A stretch of DNA of 48,317 nt, from NCBI GenBank assembly GCA_964488355.1, contig CAZAUJ010000018.1, positions 1 to 48,317 on the forward strand, written 5' to 3'. Both the position numbers and the translations under genes were made by a program. Each line of letters opens with the position of its first letter. Within the stretch, counting starts at the first letter, position 1. Of the stretch, positions 39,433 to 48,128 are shown piece after piece. This DNA is from Thermoanaerobaculum sp964488355 (GTDB taxonomy: Bacteria; Acidobacteriota; Thermoanaerobaculia; Thermoanaerobaculales; Thermoanaerobaculaceae). A model generated the notes under the pieces. It ran no database searches, was not told the DNA's origin, and saw only the letters and a program-made list of their open reading frames with translations.

Positions 39433-42069
39433 GTGCGCATCATTACCACGCACCTGGGTGCAGATTTCGACGCCCTGGGCGCTATGGCCGGTTTGCTGCT
39501 GCTGGAGCCTACGGCCAGGCTGGTTTTCTCCGGGTCGCAGGAAGCAGGCGTGCGGCGGTTCCTGCAACAGGAACGCCCGCCTCTGCCGCAGCTTCGGTTG
39601 AAGGAGCTGCGGCGGGCCCCCCTGGAAAGGGCGTGGGTAGCCGACTGCAGCTCCCTGCGGCGCCTGGGAGAAGTGGGGGAGCTGGTGCAGCAGGCAGCTT
39701 GCCCGGTGACGGTGGTGGACCACCACCCGTTGCCGGAAGACCCTATTCCGAATGCGGAGTTTTGGCCTTTGCCGCCGGGGGGGGCCGGGTCCACCTGCAC
39801 GGTGGTCAGCTGGCATTTGCGCCAGCAAGGTCTCGCCCCTGACCCCCTCACCGCGTCGCTGCTGCTCCTGGGCATTTATGAAGACACCGGCGGGCTCACC
39901 TACGCGGATACCCGCTCCTCCGACGCGGAGGCGGTGGCCTGGCTGCTGAGCTGCGGCGGGCGGCTGGACTTGGTTCGCCGCTACGTGCTGCGACCCCTGG
40001 AGCCCGGACAGCTGGAGCTGCTGAACCTGCTGGTAGCAGGGGCGGTGGAGCACCGCCTGGCGGGCGTGCGGGTGGTGGTGACGGTGGCCAGACCCTCCGA
40101 GCAGGTAGAGGAAGCTGCCTACGTGGTTCATCGGTATGCGGAGATCTTCGACCTGCCGGTGGTGTTGGCGGTGCTGGAGGCGCCGCCCCAGCTGGTGGTC
40201 ATCGCTCGCTCTTCCCATCCTCGCGTGCACGCTGGCGAGCTGCTGGCGCCTCTGGGAGGCGGTGGCCATGCCACCGCAGCTGCCGCCCGGTTGCGCGGCC
40301 AATCGGCGGTGGAGGTGGCGGAAAAGCTTTTAGCTGCGGTGCACGCGCAGCTGGGTACTGGGCCCACAGCGGGGGAGCTGGCCTCGCCCACGGTTTTCGC
40401 CGTGGAGGCTTTCGCCAGCGTGGCCGAGGCCAAGGAGCAGCTGTTGCGCCGGCGCATCAACGCCATGCCGGTGATGCGGGCAGGGGAGCCGGTGGGGCTG
40501 GTGACGCGGCAGCTTTTGGACAGTGCCATGGCCCACAACCTGGGGCAAAGGCCAGTGACCACCGTCATGCGGCCAGGAGTACCGGTGCTCAATGCGGAAG
40601 CGCCGCTGGAAGAGCTGCAGCGCCTGTTCGTGGACGAGCGCGAGCGGCTGGTTTTGGTGCGGCGGCCCACGGGCTTTGGCGTGATCACGCGCATGGACTT
40701 TTTCCGCCACTTCTACCAGCGCCAGGCGAGCCAAGTGACCTTGGTGGCCCAGAAGTTCTCTGCGGCCAAGCCGACGGTGCAGGGTGTCTTGCCCCGGCTG
40801 CGGCAGCAGCTGGGGGAGGAAAAACTCCAGCTGTTGCAACGGGTCGGCCGGGTGGCCAGCGAGCTGGGCATGCGCGCGTACCTGGTGGGCGGCAGCGTTC
40901 GGGACGTGCTTTTGGGCCGTGCATGTGAGGACCTGGACGTGGTGGTGGAGGGCAACGGCGTGGAGCTGGCGCGCGCCCTGGCCCGGCGGGAGCAAGCCCG
41001 GCTTCATGTGCACGAGCCTTTTCTCACGGCGGTTTTGCTTTGGCCAACGGGGTTGCGGGTGGATGTGGCCACCGCGCGCACCGAGTACTACCGCTACCCG
41101 GCGGCGCTGCCGGAAGTGGAACAATCGGCGTTGCGACAGGACCTGTACCGGCGGGACTTCACCATCAACGCCATGGCCACTGACCTCAACCCTGAAGGCT
41201 TCGGCCAGCTGGTGGACTTTTTCGGTGGCCAGCGGGACATGGAGCAAAAGCTCATCCGCGTGTTGCACTCCCTTTCCTTTATCGACGACCCTACGCGTGT
41301 GGTGCGGGCGGTACGCTTTGCCTTACGCTTAGGCTTTTCCCTGGCGCCGGACACGGAAAAGCTCGTGCGCGTGGCCGTAGACGAGGGCGTGTTTTCGCGG
41401 CTTTCGGGGGAAAGGCTACGGGAGGAAATCTTTGCCTTGCTGGCAGAGGAGCATCCCGCGGAAGGGCTGGTGGAGCTGGACCGGCTGGGTGTGTCCCGCG
41501 CCCTGTTTCCTGAGCTGACCTGGACGCGGGCCACCCTGAAGCTCTTGCGCCAGGTGGAAGCCATGCTGGTTTGGTCCCACCTGGAAGGCGTATGGCAAGA
41601 CTCACCCGCCTTGCTGTTTCTGGCAGCGCTGGCGTTGCGGGGCGGGGAGCAAGCGGGGGATTTGCTTGCCCGGCGCCTGGCGCTGGCGGGCGAAAGGGCC
41701 GCTGTGGTGGCCAAGGCCAGGGAAGGGGTGGAGAAGCTGTTGGGCCTGGTGGCCGCCGGAGCTCCTGCCAGCCAGCTGGTGGAGGCCTTGGAGCGCGCCA
41801 GCCGCGCGTGGTGGGTTTTGGCCCTGGTGCTGGCCACCCCGTCCCAGCGGGCGGTGCTGCGTCAAGCCATGACCGTGTGGGTACAGCAAGGGGCGCCGGT
41901 GCGGGGGGCGGAGCTGGTGGCCCAAGGCATTCCGGAAGGTCCCTGGATCGGCGCCGCGGTGCGGCACGCGCGGGCGGCTCTGCTGGATGGGCAGCTGGCA
42001 CCTGAGCACGCGCTGGAGTTTGCCCTGCGGTTCTGCCGGCGCGCCCTTTCGGAGACGAGGAGGCGGTGA
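39433..42069 (+). CDS. DHH phosphoesterase, CBS pair and tRNA nucleotidyltransferase fusion
   Basis: An 878-residue multidomain protein. Residues 1-300 are a DHH-DHHA1 phosphoesterase (D11xD13, DHH at 96-98, GGGGHATAAA). Residues 310-430 hold two CBS domains (the second starting with TTVMRPGVPVL). The C-terminal half is a class II polymerase: YLVGGSVRDVLLGRACEDLD, RRDFTINAMA and FIDDPTRVVRAVRFALR. Fused forms of this type are known in Aquifex and some deltaproteobacteria, where they add A or CCA to tRNA 3' ends. The CCA/A choice cannot be read here. GTG 39433. TAGACT at 39421-39426 lies 7 nt before it, so a leaderless message is possible. rsmD overlaps its end. Confidence 0.88.
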   Translation: MRIITTHLGADFDALGAMAGLLLLEPTARLVFSGSQEAGVRRFLQQERPPLPQLRLKELRRAPLERAWVADCSSLRRLGEVGELVQQAACPVTVVDHHPLPEDPIPNAEFWPLPPGGAGSTCTVVSWHLRQQGLAPDPLTASLLLLGIYEDTGGLTYADTRSSDAEAVAWLLSCGGRLDLVRRYVLRPLEPGQLELLNLLVAGAVEHRLAGVRVVVTVARPSEQVEEAAYVVHRYAEIFDLPVVLAVLEAPPQLVVIARSSHPRVHAGELLAPLGGGGHATAAAARLRGQSAVEVAEKLLAAVHAQLGTGPTAGELASPTVFAVEAFASVAEAKEQLLRRRINAMPVMRAGEPVGLVTRQLLDSAMAHNLGQRPVTTVMRPGVPVLNAEAPLEELQRLFVDERERLVLVRRPTGFGVITRMDFFRHFYQRQASQVTLVAQKFSAAKPTVQGVLPRLRQQLGEEKLQLLQRVGRVASELGMRAYLVGGSVRDVLLGRACEDLDVVVEGNGVELARALARREQARLHVHEPFLTAVLLWPTGLRVDVATARTEYYRYPAALPEVEQSALRQDLYRRDFTINAMATDLNPEGFGQLVDFFGGQRDMEQKLIRVLHSLSFIDDPTRVVRAVRFALRLGFSLAPDTEKLVRVAVDEGVFSRLSGERLREEIFALLAEEHPAEGLVELDRLGVSRALFPELTWTRATLKLLRQVEAMLVWSHLEGVWQDSPALLFLAALALRGGEQAGDLLARRLALAGERAAVVAKAREGVEKLLGLVAAGAPASQLVEALERASRAWWVLALVLATPSQRAVLRQAMTVWVQQGAPVRGAELVAQGIPEGPWIGAAVRHARAALLDGQLAPEHALEFALRFCRRALSETRRR

Positions 42070-42611
42070 GGGTAACCGGTGGTCTTTGGGCCTCGCGCCG
42101 CGTCTTGGGCCCACCCAAGGGCTTGCGCCTACGGCCGACGCCGGATTTTTTGCGCGAGCAAGCCTTTGCCGTGCTGGCGGATGAGGTGGAAGGGGCCTCT
42201 TTTCTTGACCTTTTTGCCGGCAGCGGCGTGGTGTCCCTGGAAGCCCTTTCCCGTGGGGCGAGGGAGGCGCTGTTGGTCGAACCCCATCCCGTTGCCCGGG
42301 AGCTCATCGCCCGGAACTGGAAGCTTTTCGGGCTCGGGCCGCCGCGCGTGCGCCTGTGGCCAGTGGAGGCCGAAGCCGCGCTGCGGCGTCTTGCGGCCAG
42401 CGCCACCACCGTGGATGTGGTCTGGGCCGACCCGCCTTTTGACCAGTTCCAGCGTCACCTGCCGTGCGTGCAGCTGCTGGTGACTGGCGAGGTCCTGCGG
42501 AGAGGAGGGGCTTTGGTACTGGAATGCCCGCCCAAACTAAAGGTGGAGTTGCCCGGCTTGAGCCTCCAACGGCGACTGCGTGGTGCGCTGCTTTTCCGTC
42601 GTGCCGCCTGA
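42066..42611 (+). CDS. rsmD: 16S rRNA (guanine966-N2)-methyltransferase RsmD
   Basis: RsmD methylates G966 of 16S rRNA in the assembled small subunit. The 181-residue protein has the SAM-binding motif LDLFAGSGVVSLEALSRG and the catalytic DPPF motif in WADPPFDQF, the signature of N2-guanine methylases. Its GTG overlaps the stop of the preceding gene (42066-42069). coaD, its frequent partner, is not seen. After it comes a stretch of about 470 nt with little coding content. Confidence 0.93.
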   Translation: MRVTGGLWASRRVLGPPKGLRLRPTPDFLREQAFAVLADEVEGASFLDLFAGSGVVSLEALSRGAREALLVEPHPVARELIARNWKLFGLGPPRVRLWPVEAEAALRRLAASATTVDVVWADPPFDQFQRHLPCVQLLVTGEVLRRGGALVLECPPKLKVELPGLSLQRRLRGALLFRRAA

Positions 42612-42660
42612 CCCCTTCGAAGGCCGCCCATGAGCCCGGCTTGAGTGTCCCGTTAGGCTG

Positions 42661-43038
42661 TTGCTTGCTTGCTTTCTGCCTTCGCAGGAGACCCTGACCG
42701 CTACGGCTGCTCAGGACGCAAAACGCCGCCTGGCACGCATGGAGGGCTTGGTAGCTGCCCTTCAGCGCCTCGACAAGGTGGACGGACAGTGCGAGCACCT
42801 TTTCTCCAGCCTTGAGCAGAGCCTTGACAAGATGAACGAGCCATGGGCGCAGCCCTTTGCCGAGGTGCGCCGCCAGTTCCCTTGGCTCTTGGCCTTTCAG
42901 TTTTGCGGGCCGTCGTGGCCGGCTTGGTGGGCACGTCGCAGCCGCCAGGGCATTCGAAGGTTGCGCACCCCCGGGGCCCCGGACGGGGAGCTGGGGCCAG
43001 AAGGCGGCGCGGCAGCTCCGTCCTCAACCCTTTGGTAG
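42661..43038 (+). CDS. hypothetical helical small protein, doubtful
   Basis: A frame of 125 codons in an otherwise gene-poor gap. The part between residues 15 and 75 looks like amphipathic helix (for example RLARMEGLVAALQRLDKV) with the G/C-rich third codon positions of the neighbours. The last 45 residues look like random translation of GC-rich DNA. No good ribosome site precedes TTG 42661; an AGGAG lies at 42686-42690 before a CTG. It could be a real small gene, a decayed remnant, or chance. Its function is unknown. Confidence 0.3.
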   Translation: MLACFLPSQETLTATAAQDAKRRLARMEGLVAALQRLDKVDGQCEHLFSSLEQSLDKMNEPWAQPFAEVRRQFPWLLAFQFCGPSWPAWWARRSRQGIRRLRTPGAPDGELGPEGGAAAPSSTLW

Positions 43039-43080
43039 CATTGCCTGCGTGACGAAGCTAAGCCGCGAAAGGGGGCAAGC

Positions 43081-44700
43081 ATGAACAAGAAGGGGAGCTA
43101 CCGCTGGTTTGCCTTGGGCGATTTGAACGGCTTTTTCGGTTTGATGTTCGACAACATGACGGTGCTTTCCTTTCTTGCTGGCATCCTGGTTTTTGGCTTT
43201 CAGTTCCCTGCGGATATTGTCTACCACAAGATGTTTCCCGGCACTGCCTTCGGCGTGCTCTTTGGTGATTTGGTCTACACCTGGATGGCCTTTCGTCTGG
43301 CTAAGAAGACGGGCAACCCCAACGTAACAGCCATGCCTTTGGGGCTGGATACGCCCTCGACCATTGGCGTGGCGTTGGTGGTCCTGGGGCCAGCCTTTCT
43401 CTCCCTCAAAGCCTCCGGCATGCCCGAGCGGGAGGCGGCCATCATGACCTGGTACATCGGCATGGCCACCATGGTCATGATTGGCCTCGTCAAGCTGGTA
43501 CTGTCCTTTGCCGGGCGCTGGGTACAAAAGGTGGTGCCGCAGGCGGGCCTTCTGGGTTCGCTGGCGGGCATAGGCTTGGCTCTCATCGGCTTTATCCCGT
43601 TGGTAGACATCTTCGGCATGCCCTTGATCGGCTTGGTCTCCCTGGGCCTTATCCTCTACAACCTAGTGGCGCGGGTACGGCTGCCGGGGCACGCTCCGGG
43701 CGTGCTGGTGGCCATTCTTTTGGGTACCGGCGTTTACTACCTGTTGGGACCCATGGGGTGGGTGGGGGGCACCTTCCAGCCCTTGCCGCCAGCGGAGTTC
43801 CACGGCGGTTTTCCCGTCCCCACCCTTGACTTCCTCAAGGGCTTGGTACCGGCGCTCAAGTATCTGCCCATCGCCATCCCCTTCGCCTTGCTCACGGTGG
43901 TGGGGGGTATTAACGTCACCGAGAGCGCCCGCGTAGCCGGGGACGATTTCAACACTCGTGACATCCTGCTCACAGAGGCGGTCGCCACTTTGGTGGCCGG
44001 CATTTGTGGCGGGGTGGCCCAATCCACGCCTTACATTGGCCAGCCAGCGTATAAGGGCATGGGCGCCCGGGCCGGCTACACCCTGCTCACCGGCCTTTTC
44101 ATTGGCTTGGGAGGCGTCCTCGGGTACATCGGGTACATCGTGGAGCTCATCCCCCGGGCCGTACTGGCTCCCATTCTCATCTTCGTCGCTCTGGACATCA
44201 TGGTGCAAGCCTTTCTCGCCTGCCCTGCGCGTCATGCGGCAGCCGTCGCTTTCGCCTATTTCCCCACCGTGGCGAGGCTTCTGGCCATTAAGCTGGGCAA
44301 CCCGCAAATCGTGCCCGCGGCGCAGTTTGCCGCCTTGCTCCAGGCCAGCGGCAAGGAGTTGCCGGAGGTCCTGGTCACCGTGGCCTTAGGCAACGGCTTC
44401 ATCCTCACCGCCATGCTTTGGGGCGGCTTTCTTGCCGAGCTCATTGACCGGCGGTTTTCTGTGGCCTCGGCTTACTTGGGCATCTTGTCGGTAATGACCT
44501 TTTTTGGCGTGGTGCACTCCGCCTCGCCCGAGGGGGTGATGTACCTGCCTTGGACGCTGGCCGACCCATGGCAGCGCGCGGTGGCCTACCAGTTCACCGC
44601 CGGCTATGCGGTGCTGGCGGTGCTGGTCGCGCTTTTGGGAACCACCAGGGCAGCGAAAGAGGCACCGGCAGCGGATTTGGGCCATCCCGACCGCTGGTAG
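43081..44700 (+). CDS. NCS2-type xanthine/uracil/purine permease family protein
   Basis: A 539-residue inner-membrane transporter with about 12-14 hydrophobic helices. The NCS2 fold is supported by an early FDNMTVLSFLAG stretch, NVTAMPLGLDTPST, VGGINVTESARVAGDDFN, and QSTPYIGQPAYKGMGARAGY, corresponding to the conserved core helices of nucleobase permeases. The substrate cannot be named; purines or uracil are likely. ATG 43081 is preceded by GAAAGGGGG. It is followed by a convergent zincin gene and then by a CNT nucleoside transporter, so nucleobase and nucleoside uptake genes lie within 3 kb. Confidence 0.85.
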   Translation: MNKKGSYRWFALGDLNGFFGLMFDNMTVLSFLAGILVFGFQFPADIVYHKMFPGTAFGVLFGDLVYTWMAFRLAKKTGNPNVTAMPLGLDTPSTIGVALVVLGPAFLSLKASGMPEREAAIMTWYIGMATMVMIGLVKLVLSFAGRWVQKVVPQAGLLGSLAGIGLALIGFIPLVDIFGMPLIGLVSLGLILYNLVARVRLPGHAPGVLVAILLGTGVYYLLGPMGWVGGTFQPLPPAEFHGGFPVPTLDFLKGLVPALKYLPIAIPFALLTVVGGINVTESARVAGDDFNTRDILLTEAVATLVAGICGGVAQSTPYIGQPAYKGMGARAGYTLLTGLFIGLGGVLGYIGYIVELIPRAVLAPILIFVALDIMVQAFLACPARHAAAVAFAYFPTVARLLAIKLGNPQIVPAAQFAALLQASGKELPEVLVTVALGNGFILTAMLWGGFLAELIDRRFSVASAYLGILSVMTFFGVVHSASPEGVMYLPWTLADPWQRAVAYQFTAGYAVLAVLVALLGTTRAAKEAPAADLGHPDRW

Positions 44701-44717
44701 GTCGGGGCCTGGGAGGC

Positions 44718-45080
44718 TCAAGGAAGCTGATCCTCGTCCAGGCCGAAGTAATGGCCCAGCTCGTGCACCACGGTGGCGCGGATCTCCTCCTCCAGCTCGC
44801 GCCGGTTGCGGCACCGGCGCAAGAGGGGGCCACGGAAAAGCACGATGCGGTCAGGCAGGGCGTTGCCGTAGAAGGCCCCTCGCTCGGGCAGCGACACCCC
44901 CTGGTACAGACCCAAGAGCTCCTCGTTGCTTTCGTAGCCCGCTGCCTCGAGGTCTTCGGCGGTGGGCTCTTCCTCCACCAAAACCACCACGTTGTCCAAA
45001 AGGCGGAGGTAGCGGCGCGGCAGGTCTTCCAGTGCTCGCTCCACCAACGCTTCGAACTCCTCCGCAGACAGCCAGCTCAT
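44718..45080 (-). CDS. zincin-like metallopeptidase family protein (PF06262 type)
   Basis: A 120-residue protein with the HExxH zinc motif near the C-terminus in VVHELGHYFGLDEDQL and the conserved central YQGVSLPERGAF and PDRIVLFRGPL. These small minimal zincins are widespread and their biological role is not known. It is cytosolic by sequence. The ATG at 45080 is 30 nt from the divergent CNT gene start. Its stop faces the NCS2 permease stop across 17 nt. Confidence 0.9.
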   Translation of the reverse strand: MSWLSAEEFEALVERALEDLPRRYLRLLDNVVVLVEEEPTAEDLEAAGYESNEELLGLYQGVSLPERGAFYGNALPDRIVLFRGPLLRRCRNRRELEEEIRATVVHELGHYFGLDEDQLP

Positions 45081-45110
45081 GCCCTATGATAGCCGGCGGG
45101 AGGAAGCACC

Positions 45111-46343
45111 ATGGAGCGGGTCGTGGCCGCGGTTGGGCTGTTCGCTTTTCTCGCTATCGCCTACGTTTTTTCTGCCGATCGGAAGGGAATTGCCTGGCGC
45201 ACCGTGCTTTGGGGCCTGGCCCTGCAAGTGGCCGTGGCCGTGCTCATTATCAAAATCCCTGCAGGTTTCGCCATCTTTTCTTTTCTTGCCCAAATTGCTA
45301 GAAAATTTCTGGAGTTTTCCGATGCGGGCGCTCGCTTTGTTTTTGGCGATGCGTTCACTGAGCATTTTTTTGCTTTCAAGGTCTTACCCACGATCATTTT
45401 TGTCTCCAGCACCATGACCTTGCTTTACTACTACGGCGTGCTGCAGCGGGTGGTGGAGGGCATTGGCTGGCTGATGATGCGCACCATGCGCACCTCCGGC
45501 GCTGAATCCCTCTGCGCGGCTGCCAACATCTTTGTGGGGCAAACGGAAGCCCCTTTGTTCATTCGCCCCTACGTGCCGCGCCTGACCCAATCGGAACTGC
45601 ACGCCGTCATGGCCGGTGGGTTTGCCACCATGGCTGCCGGCGTGCTGGCGGTGTACATCGGCTTTGGGGTGCCGGCGGAGCACCTTTTGGCCGCCTCGGT
45701 TATGGGCGCACCGGCCTCGCTGGTGATGGCCAAGCTGCTCTGGCCGGAGCGAGAGGAGCCGGAAACCCGCGGGCGGGCCAAGACAGCCATCGAGCGCAGC
45801 TGGGTCAACCCGGTGGATGCAGCTGCTTCTGGTGCAGCCGATGGCCTCAAGTTGGCCCTCAACGTGGCGGCCATGCTCATTGCTTTTCTCGCCTTGTTGG
45901 CCCTGGTCAACGGCCTTCTGGGTTTGCTAGGGCGAACGGTTGGCCTGCCACAGCTGTCGTTGGAGCTGGTTTTTTCGTACCTCTTTGCGCCGGCTGCTTG
46001 GCTTTTGGGCATACCCTGGAGCGAATGCGGTCAGGTGGGCGTGCTTTTGGGCAAGAAAACCGTGCTTAACGAGTTCATTGCCTACCTGGATTTGAAGGCA
46101 CTGATGGAGCAGGCCGGGCGGGGACAAGGGGCGGCAGCGGGCCTTTCGCCGCGGACCGTGGCCATCAGCACCTACGCCCTGTGCGGCTTTGCCAACATCG
46201 GCTCGGTAGCCATACAAATTGGCGGCATTGGCGCTTTGGCGCCCGAACGCCAGCAAGACCTGGCCCGGCTGGGCTTGCGGGCTTTGGCCGCCGGCACCCT
46301 GGCCAACCTGGCCAACGCTGCCCTTGCGGGTATCCTACTCTAG
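45111..46343 (+). CDS. nupC: concentrative nucleoside transporter (CNT/NupC family)
   Basis: A 410-residue inner-membrane symporter. It shows the CNT layout: an N-terminal three-helix region, then a gate and core domain with the signature FVGQTEAPLFIRPYV (Gln-Thr-Glu substrate-binding motif), the later KTVLNEFIAYLDL, and CGFANIGSVAIQIGGIGALAP with the second half-site. It probably couples nucleoside uptake to H+ or Na+. ATG 45111 has GGGAGGA upstream. Its stop is 9 nt before the lipoprotein start, so the two share a transcript. Confidence 0.95.
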   Translation: MERVVAAVGLFAFLAIAYVFSADRKGIAWRTVLWGLALQVAVAVLIIKIPAGFAIFSFLAQIARKFLEFSDAGARFVFGDAFTEHFFAFKVLPTIIFVSSTMTLLYYYGVLQRVVEGIGWLMMRTMRTSGAESLCAAANIFVGQTEAPLFIRPYVPRLTQSELHAVMAGGFATMAAGVLAVYIGFGVPAEHLLAASVMGAPASLVMAKLLWPEREEPETRGRAKTAIERSWVNPVDAAASGAADGLKLALNVAAMLIAFLALLALVNGLLGLLGRTVGLPQLSLELVFSYLFAPAAWLLGIPWSECGQVGVLLGKKTVLNEFIAYLDLKALMEQAGRGQGAAAGLSPRTVAISTYALCGFANIGSVAIQIGGIGALAPERQQDLARLGLRALAAGTLANLANAALAGILL

Positions 46344-46352
46344 GAGGTGGAC

Positions 46353-47666
46353 ATGAAACGGTGGCTGTGGCTCGGGTTGGTGGTAGGGCTTGCGGGGTGC
46401 CCGCAGGATGTGACACGCACGCCCGTACCGCAAGAGGATGTGCTCATCGTCGGTCGACTGTTAAGCATGCAGGAGCGGGCTCAGGAGCGGGGCGTCTTTG
46501 ACCTGACCGTTGGTCTGGGCGTGCCGGAAACCCTCAAGGGCGTCATGCGCAAGGAGGGACGGCCCATCCCTGAAAGCGAAAAGGAAATGCTGGCCAAGGT
46601 CAAGGTGGATGGATCTTCTGTGTGCGTGGTCGACGGGCAAGCGGGGGAGCTTTCCCAGCTGCAAGTGGGGCAGGAGGTGGTGGTGGTGCCGGTGAGCGGA
46701 AGCTGCGCCATGGTGGGGGACAAAGAGCTGCTGGCCGATGCTGCTGAGGTGTACGAGTTTGCCTCCTACCAGCTGCGAACGCTGCCCAGGTCCTTGGAAA
46801 GCATTCCCAGCTGGGTGACCGACCGACTGGACGCGAAAAAGATCAACTCCTCGGGCAAGGAAGTCTCGCCCATTCCCCTCCGAGGCGGCAAAGTGCTGTA
46901 CTTTTCCGCTGGCCTGTTGCCGCCCGTGCGCGAGGGTGAGGGAATGCGGGGAGCCATCAGGCCCGGCATGACCCGCGATGGCCAGCTTCTACCCTGGGCG
47001 CGGCAGGGTGGGGTGCGCCCCTACCGCACCGAGTTGAAGGAAGGCGGGTGGACCCCGCCGGAGCCTCTGGTCTTCCCGGACCTTGCCGATGAGGCCTCGG
47101 TGCGTGTGAGCTGGGTGAGCGAGGACGAAAAGGCCCTTTTGGCGGAACTGCGCATGCCGGAGCGGGATCCGCAGCTGGTGGAAAGCCGGCGGGACGACAA
47201 GGGGAACTGGGGTCCGCTGCAGCCGGTGCCGGAAGCGGCCGAGCAGGCGGCAGGGGACGGCCAGCGCTTTGGTAGCCAGCTGGGGGCCCTGGTTTGGACC
47301 GTTTACGAGTACGGCTCATCCGACCTTTATCTCAAGCTTTCCGGCCAGGGGCGAATGCCGTTAGAGCCGCGCATCAACACCACCAACACCGAATGGGCAC
47401 CGCGGGTGGGGCCGAACACCACCCTGTACTTTTGCCGCGGGGACAGGCAGCTTCTCTTCGCCCAGCAAATCGTGCAAGAGGTGCGCTTACCCGGTCTTTG
47501 CCGGCGACCCTTGTCGGAAGCGGCGCCCACCGCCGATGGCCAGCTGCTGTTCTTCCGCGTGCCCCGCTTCACCCCGGGTGAACTCGATTGGGATCTAGCG
47601 GTAGCTCGCCGACAAGGGGAGGGCTGGGCTGAGCCGGTCCTTCTGGACGACTTCCGCTTGCCCTAG
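46353..47666 (+). CDS. lipoprotein, possible beta-propeller
   Basis: A 437-residue protein that I cannot name. It begins with a type II signal peptide whose lipobox is LAGC (Cys16), so it is lipid-anchored. The N-terminal third (about 30-140) is a beta-rich region with two cysteines. The rest has repeated strands resembling PD40-type propeller blades (GKVLYFSAGL, NTTLYFCRGDRQLLFAQ, ELDWDLAVARRQGEGW). ATG 46353 follows AGGAGGTGG (46342-46350), which overlaps the stop of the transporter gene. No enzyme motif is seen. Confidence 0.75.
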   Translation: MKRWLWLGLVVGLAGCPQDVTRTPVPQEDVLIVGRLLSMQERAQERGVFDLTVGLGVPETLKGVMRKEGRPIPESEKEMLAKVKVDGSSVCVVDGQAGELSQLQVGQEVVVVPVSGSCAMVGDKELLADAAEVYEFASYQLRTLPRSLESIPSWVTDRLDAKKINSSGKEVSPIPLRGGKVLYFSAGLLPPVREGEGMRGAIRPGMTRDGQLLPWARQGGVRPYRTELKEGGWTPPEPLVFPDLADEASVRVSWVSEDEKALLAELRMPERDPQLVESRRDDKGNWGPLQPVPEAAEQAAGDGQRFGSQLGALVWTVYEYGSSDLYLKLSGQGRMPLEPRINTTNTEWAPRVGPNTTLYFCRGDRQLLFAQQIVQEVRLPGLCRRPLSEAAPTADGQLLFFRVPRFTPGELDWDLAVARRQGEGWAEPVLLDDFRLP

Positions 47667-47827
47667 GGCTTCCGCGCTTTATCGGCAGCCGGGCGGCACA
47701 CAAGGCGGAGCCTGCGTAACCCTGGGCGGACGCTGGCACGTCGAAGCCTTTTGCATCGTTGCCTTAGCGTGGCTCCGCTCGGTTATGCGGAGGTGAAACG
47801 GTCTCCCTTTATCCGTGCGCGAAGGGC

Positions 47828-48092
47828 GCCACGTAATCTCGAAGGCCTGCGGCCCTCCGCGCCAGCGCGAAGGCCGACCACAGGTCATCGCGAGGGCCTG
47901 TCACACCCCATGTCATTGCGAGGAGGCCGAAGGCCGACGAGCCATCTCGCTTCACGCTGCCTGGGCTCACCACCCGCGTCATTTCGAGGGCCGCGCAGCG
48001 ACCCGAAGCCATCTCACCTCCGAAGTGAGCGCCGGCTGACCACCACCCGCCCGAGATTGCATCGCTCGCTTCGCTCGCTCGCAATGACGTGG
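47828..48092. repeat. cluster of REP-like repeats, gene-free 47667-48128
   Basis: At least four related units lie here: GTCATCGCGAGGGCC at 47884; TGTCATTGCGAGGAGGCCG at 47911 with its CCATCTC end at 47942-47948; GTCATTTCGAGGGCCGCG at 47978 with GAAGCCATCTC at 48005; and an inverted copy starting GAGATTGCATCG at 48053 and ending GCAATGAC at 48081-48088. They share the GTCATTGCGAG core with the copy at 32148. Short frames across them are translations of the repeat, not genes. 47667-47827 shows nothing I recognise. Confidence 0.75.
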
Positions 48093-48128
48093 TCGAGCCG
48101 GCGTGGCTGCCCCGAGAGACGCTGCAGA

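Noticed and set aside
42701..43027. Minus-strand open frame in the gene-poor gap
   Set aside because: Pro, Arg and Gly-rich composition without ribosome site or recognisable fold.
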